The notes beneath the pieces are model-generated. The model had not been told where the DNA came from and made no database searches. It worked only from the letters and a program-made list of their open reading frames with translations. 64,000 bases of DNA from Fulvimarina uroteuthidis (GTDB taxonomy: Bacteria > Pseudomonadota > Alphaproteobacteria > Rhizobiales > Rhizobiaceae): positions 868,001 through 932,000 of the forward strand of contig NZ_JAXLPB010000002.1 in the NCBI RefSeq assembly GCF_034321785.1, given 5' to 3'. Positions 61,812-64,000 of this stretch are shown here, in pieces. Positions within the stretch are counted from its first letter, which is position 1. Each line of letters begins with the position of its first letter. The translations under genes and the position numbers were made by a program.

Positions 61812-62495
61812 TCAGGCCCGGCCGAGAAAGCTCGCCACGTCCGCGAACACGGCGTCGAACATCGGTTCGGTGAGCCGCCCGGTGTTCGTGTTGTACCGTG
61901 AACAGTGATAGGTCGGAAACAGGGTGTAGGGACCGGCGGGAACGCGAGCGCCGTGCCTGAAGCCGTGGTCGGCAAGTCTCAATCCGAGGGTGCGGACCGT
62001 CGAATCATGCGCGATGCGCCCGAGCGTGACGATGGCCCTGAGGTTCGGCAACCCGTCCAGCGTGGCGGCGAGAAATTGCCGGCAGGTGTTGATCTCGGCC
62101 CCCACCGGCTTGTTCTGCGGCGGCACGCAGCGCACGGAATTGGTGATCGCCGTGCCGAAGAGCGTCAGCCCGTCGTCCGGATCGGCCGCGAACCGGTCAT
62201 TGGCAAAGCCGTGGGCGTGAAGCGTGCGGTAGAGGAGATCGCCGGCATAGTCGCCGGTAAACGGACGGCCCGTTCGGTTCGCGCCGCGCACGCCGGGCGC
62301 AAGACCGACGACCAGAAGCGCCACCCCGTCTTTCCCTTCCTGCGGATGGAGCGTGTCGACGGGCGCGTTGTGCCAGCCGGGCTCCTTGGCCCGCCATTCC
62401 GCGCGGAACGCGACAAGGCGCGGGCAGAGCGGGCAATCGCGCGGCGGCTCCGCCGGGCGACCGCTCGTATGAAACATCGTGTTTTGTTTCGTCAT
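61812..62495 (-). CDS. Family 5 uracil-DNA glycosylase (UDGb)
   Basis: A 227-residue iron-sulfur uracil-DNA glycosylase. Motif 1 is GLAPGVRGANRTGRPFTGDY and motif 2 NTNTGRLTEPMF, both diagnostic of type 5 enzymes. Candidate cluster cysteines are in DCPLCPRL, VRCVPP and NTCRQF. The usual HPSRxNT of motif 2 reads HCSRYNT here. It removes uracil and other deaminated bases from DNA. The start at 62495 has a weak ribosome site; Met at 62477 is an alternative. Confidence 0.9.
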   Translation of the reverse strand: MTKQNTMFHTSGRPAEPPRDCPLCPRLVAFRAEWRAKEPGWHNAPVDTLHPQEGKDGVALLVVGLAPGVRGANRTGRPFTGDYAGDLLYRTLHAHGFANDRFAADPDDGLTLFGTAITNSVRCVPPQNKPVGAEINTCRQFLAATLDGLPNLRAIVTLGRIAHDSTVRTLGLRLADHGFRHGARVPAGPYTLFPTYHCSRYNTNTGRLTEPMFDAVFADVASFLGRA

Positions 62496-62516
62496 CGGCG
62501 TGAAGATAGTGCCGCG

Positions 62517-63119
62517 TCAGAAATCGTCGTCCTCGTTGTCGTCCTCGACGCTCTCGACAGTGCCGCGGCGGGCCAGTCGCGCATCGCGCTCGGCCTGGCT
62601 GCGGCCGATATCGTTCTTCAGGCTGACGAGATCGATGAAATGATCGGCCTGTCGTCTCAGTTCGTCGGAGATCATCGGCGGCTGGGTGGTCAGCGTCGAG
62701 ACGACCGACACCTTCCGGCCCTTGCGCTGCAGCGCCTCGACGAGGGAGCGGAAATCGCCGTCGCCGGAAAACAGAACGAAATGGTCGACCGTGTCGGACA
62801 GTTCCATGGCATCGATGGCCAGCTCGATATCCATGTTGCCCTTGACCTTGCGACGGCCGGACGGGTCGGTGAACTCCTTCGCCGGCTTCGTCACCACCCG
62901 GTAACCATTGTAATCCAGCCAGTCGATCAGCGGGCGGATGGAGGAGTACTCCTGGTCCTCGATCAGCGCGGTATAGTAGTATGCCCGCAGCAGATAAGCC
63001 TTCTGCTCGAAGAAGGTGAGCATCTTTTTATAATCGATATCGAAGCCAAGATTCCGCGAGGCGGCGTAAAGGTTCGCACCGTCGATCAAGAGTGCAATTT
63101 TCTCGCGCTGGTCAAACAT
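62517..63119 (-). CDS. NYN-domain (LabA-like) ribonuclease-family protein
   Basis: A 200-residue PIN-like NYN protein. Acidic active-site residues are in ALLIDGANLYAAS, KGNMDIELAIDAM and LFSGDGDFRSLVEAL, followed by a basic GRKVSVVST strand and an acidic C-terminus. An ATG at 63119 is used; a TTG at 63134 could extend it by five residues. Members are metal-dependent RNases or RNA-binding regulators. It is the usual neighbour of rpoZ in this bacterial group, divergent from it. Confidence 0.88.
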   Translation of the reverse strand: MFDQREKIALLIDGANLYAASRNLGFDIDYKKMLTFFEQKAYLLRAYYYTALIEDQEYSSIRPLIDWLDYNGYRVVTKPAKEFTDPSGRRKVKGNMDIELAIDAMELSDTVDHFVLFSGDGDFRSLVEALQRKGRKVSVVSTLTTQPPMISDELRRQADHFIDLVSLKNDIGRSQAERDARLARRGTVESVEDDNEDDDF

Positions 63120-63358
63120 TTCTTCAACTTTCAAGGGTTTTGGGTCGCTCCGGCCTGTTCTCTTGGAGTTCTACCTTTCCAGGCCGCCGATCCGAGCCCG
63201 TTGTCGGTACAAGGTCGCATAGCGGAAGATCAAGGCATTTCGCCAGTTTATTTGGTGGCTTCCATCGATCGGGTGCGCCCGGCCTTGTGGTTCGCCGCGT
63301 TATTGGATAAGAGACCCCGATCCAGCCCCTTTGAAATTTCAGGCATGAGGAGACAGGC

Positions 63359-63757
63359 ATGGCCCGCGTCACCGTAGAAGATTGCGTCGATAAGGTCGAC
63401 AACCGATTCGAGCTCGTGCTCCTCGCCAGCCATCGGGCCCGCCAGATCAGCCAGGGCAACCCCATCACGATCGATCGCGACAACGACAAGAATCCCGTCG
63501 TGGCCCTGCGCGAGATCGCCGACGAGACCCTGTCTCCCGAGGACCTTAAGGAAGACCTGATCCACACGCTGCAGAAGCATGTGGAGGTGGACGAGCCCGA
63601 GGAGGCCCGGCCGAGCGAGCGTTCGCAGGCCTCCACCCCGCAGGCCGCGATCCAGAACAAGGCCGACGAGCCCGCCCAGTTCGACCGGATGTCGGAAGAA
63701 GAGCTTCTGTCCGGCATCGAAGGCCTCGTCGCTCCGGAAAAAACCGACGACTACTGA
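63359..63757 (+). CDS. rpoZ: RNA polymerase omega subunit
   Basis: A 132-residue omega subunit: MARVTVEDCVDKVDNRFELV, LLASHRARQISQGNP and KNPVVALREIADETL are the conserved core, followed by the longer acidic alphaproteobacterial tail ending KTDDY. GAGGAG lies 8 bases before the ATG. It promotes assembly of RNA polymerase and, with rsh downstream, response to ppGpp. A terminator-like hairpin separates it from rsh. Confidence 0.96.
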   Translation: MARVTVEDCVDKVDNRFELVLLASHRARQISQGNPITIDRDNDKNPVVALREIADETLSPEDLKEDLIHTLQKHVEVDEPEEARPSERSQASTPQAAIQNKADEPAQFDRMSEEELLSGIEGLVAPEKTDDY

Positions 63758-63811
63758 TCGGCTTCAACGCCGCATGGGTCTACCGTGCTGCGTCGAACAT
63801 GACTATTCTCT

Positions 63812-63842
63812 GGGGGCGCGCCATAAGGTGCGCTCCCTTTTT
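63812..63842 (+). terminator. Rho-independent terminator after rpoZ
   Basis: An 11-bp stem with two G-T pairs, gggggcgcgcc / ggtgcgctccc, has an ataa loop and is followed by five T. Confidence 0.7.
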
Positions 63843-63910
63843 CGTTCCGGGCCGCCTGGTCGCGTAGTCGCGCGCAGCACCCGTTCGCCGATGAAAGCGC
63901 GTTGCCGCCC

Positions 63911-64000
63911 ATGATGCGCCAGTATGAACTCGTGGAGAAAGTCGCAGCCTACAAGCCGGACCTCGACGAGGCCCTGCTCAACCGCGCCTATGTCTACGCC
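63911..64000 (+). CDS. rsh: RelA/SpoT-type (p)ppGpp synthetase/hydrolase, 5' end only
   Basis: The first 30 codons are present (MMRQYELVEKVAAYKPDLDE then ALLNRAYVYA) and run off the window end. This matches the N-terminus of the single alphaproteobacterial Rsh protein that makes and degrades the alarmone. Position after rpoZ is the usual one. Confidence 0.85.
   Translation, partial: MMRQYELVEKVAAYKPDLDEALLNRAYVYA

Overview
The window is high-GC DNA from an alphaproteobacterium, most likely order Hyphomicrobiales. The evidence is the rpoZ to rsh(relA/spoT) order at the right edge, an rbfA-truB pair, the style of the intergenic palindromic repeats, TRAP transporters, and the protein sequences themselves. 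Genus cannot be fixed from sequence alone; the secreted RTX proteins and lanthanide-type methanol dehydrogenase would suit a marine or surface-associated bacterium.

Layout. 1-11.4 kb: a 5'-truncated giant RTX phosphohydrolase (EEP tail, phytase-like, 5'-nucleotidase), an exported alpha/beta hydrolase, an SDR/AraC gene pair, and a Tat-exported PhoX phosphatase. 11.4-18 kb: an MFS transporter and a periplasmic xoxF-xoxJ-xoxG set (PQQ methanol/ethanol dehydrogenase, binding protein, cytochrome c) followed by an unknown exported protein. 18-26 kb: divergent oxyR/katA, then two proteins of type I secretion style (a lipase-like RTX protein and a serralysin-like metalloprotease) sharing C-terminal ~40-residue repeats, around a metallo-beta-lactamase-fold hydrolase.

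26-39.5 kb is an accessory mosaic. It holds a Tm-1/PEP-hydrolase-like module (tandem SRPBCC protein, TIM-barrel protein, a Tm-1-like gene that has lost its 5' half, and a TIM barrel fused to a degenerate sigma54-type AAA+ domain). A small lower-GC cassette (Fe(II)/2OG-type oxygenase, EamA exporter, Lrp-type regulator) interrupts this module and is flanked by IS6-like transposase relics and an HsdR fragment. Beside it lie an iron-type ABC importer whose permease gene carries an internal deletion and frameshift, and an intact IS5/IS427-type insertion sequence with perfect terminal repeats.

39.6-46.3 kb is a complete malonate uptake and catabolism operon (TRAP dctP-dctQ-dctM, malonyl-CoA decarboxylase, malonyl-CoA synthetase) with a divergent GntR/FCD regulator and a MatR-like operator. 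46.4-64 kb is mostly core genome: truB, rbfA, 3-hydroxybutyrate dehydrogenase, tRNA-Thr(CGT), a trypsin-like protease, leuD, leuC, a Sua5/YwlC-type enzyme, manC-type mannose-1-P guanylyltransferase, an HDAC-family deacetylase, a MATE exporter, two tiny overlapping membrane proteins, LysR/mmsA, a small repeat protein, family-5 uracil-DNA glycosylase, a NYN-domain protein, rpoZ and the start of rsh.

The best candidate for something undescribed is the TIM-barrel/degenerate-AAA+ fusion beside the Tm-1-like genes. All family calls come from reading motifs; no database search was possible.
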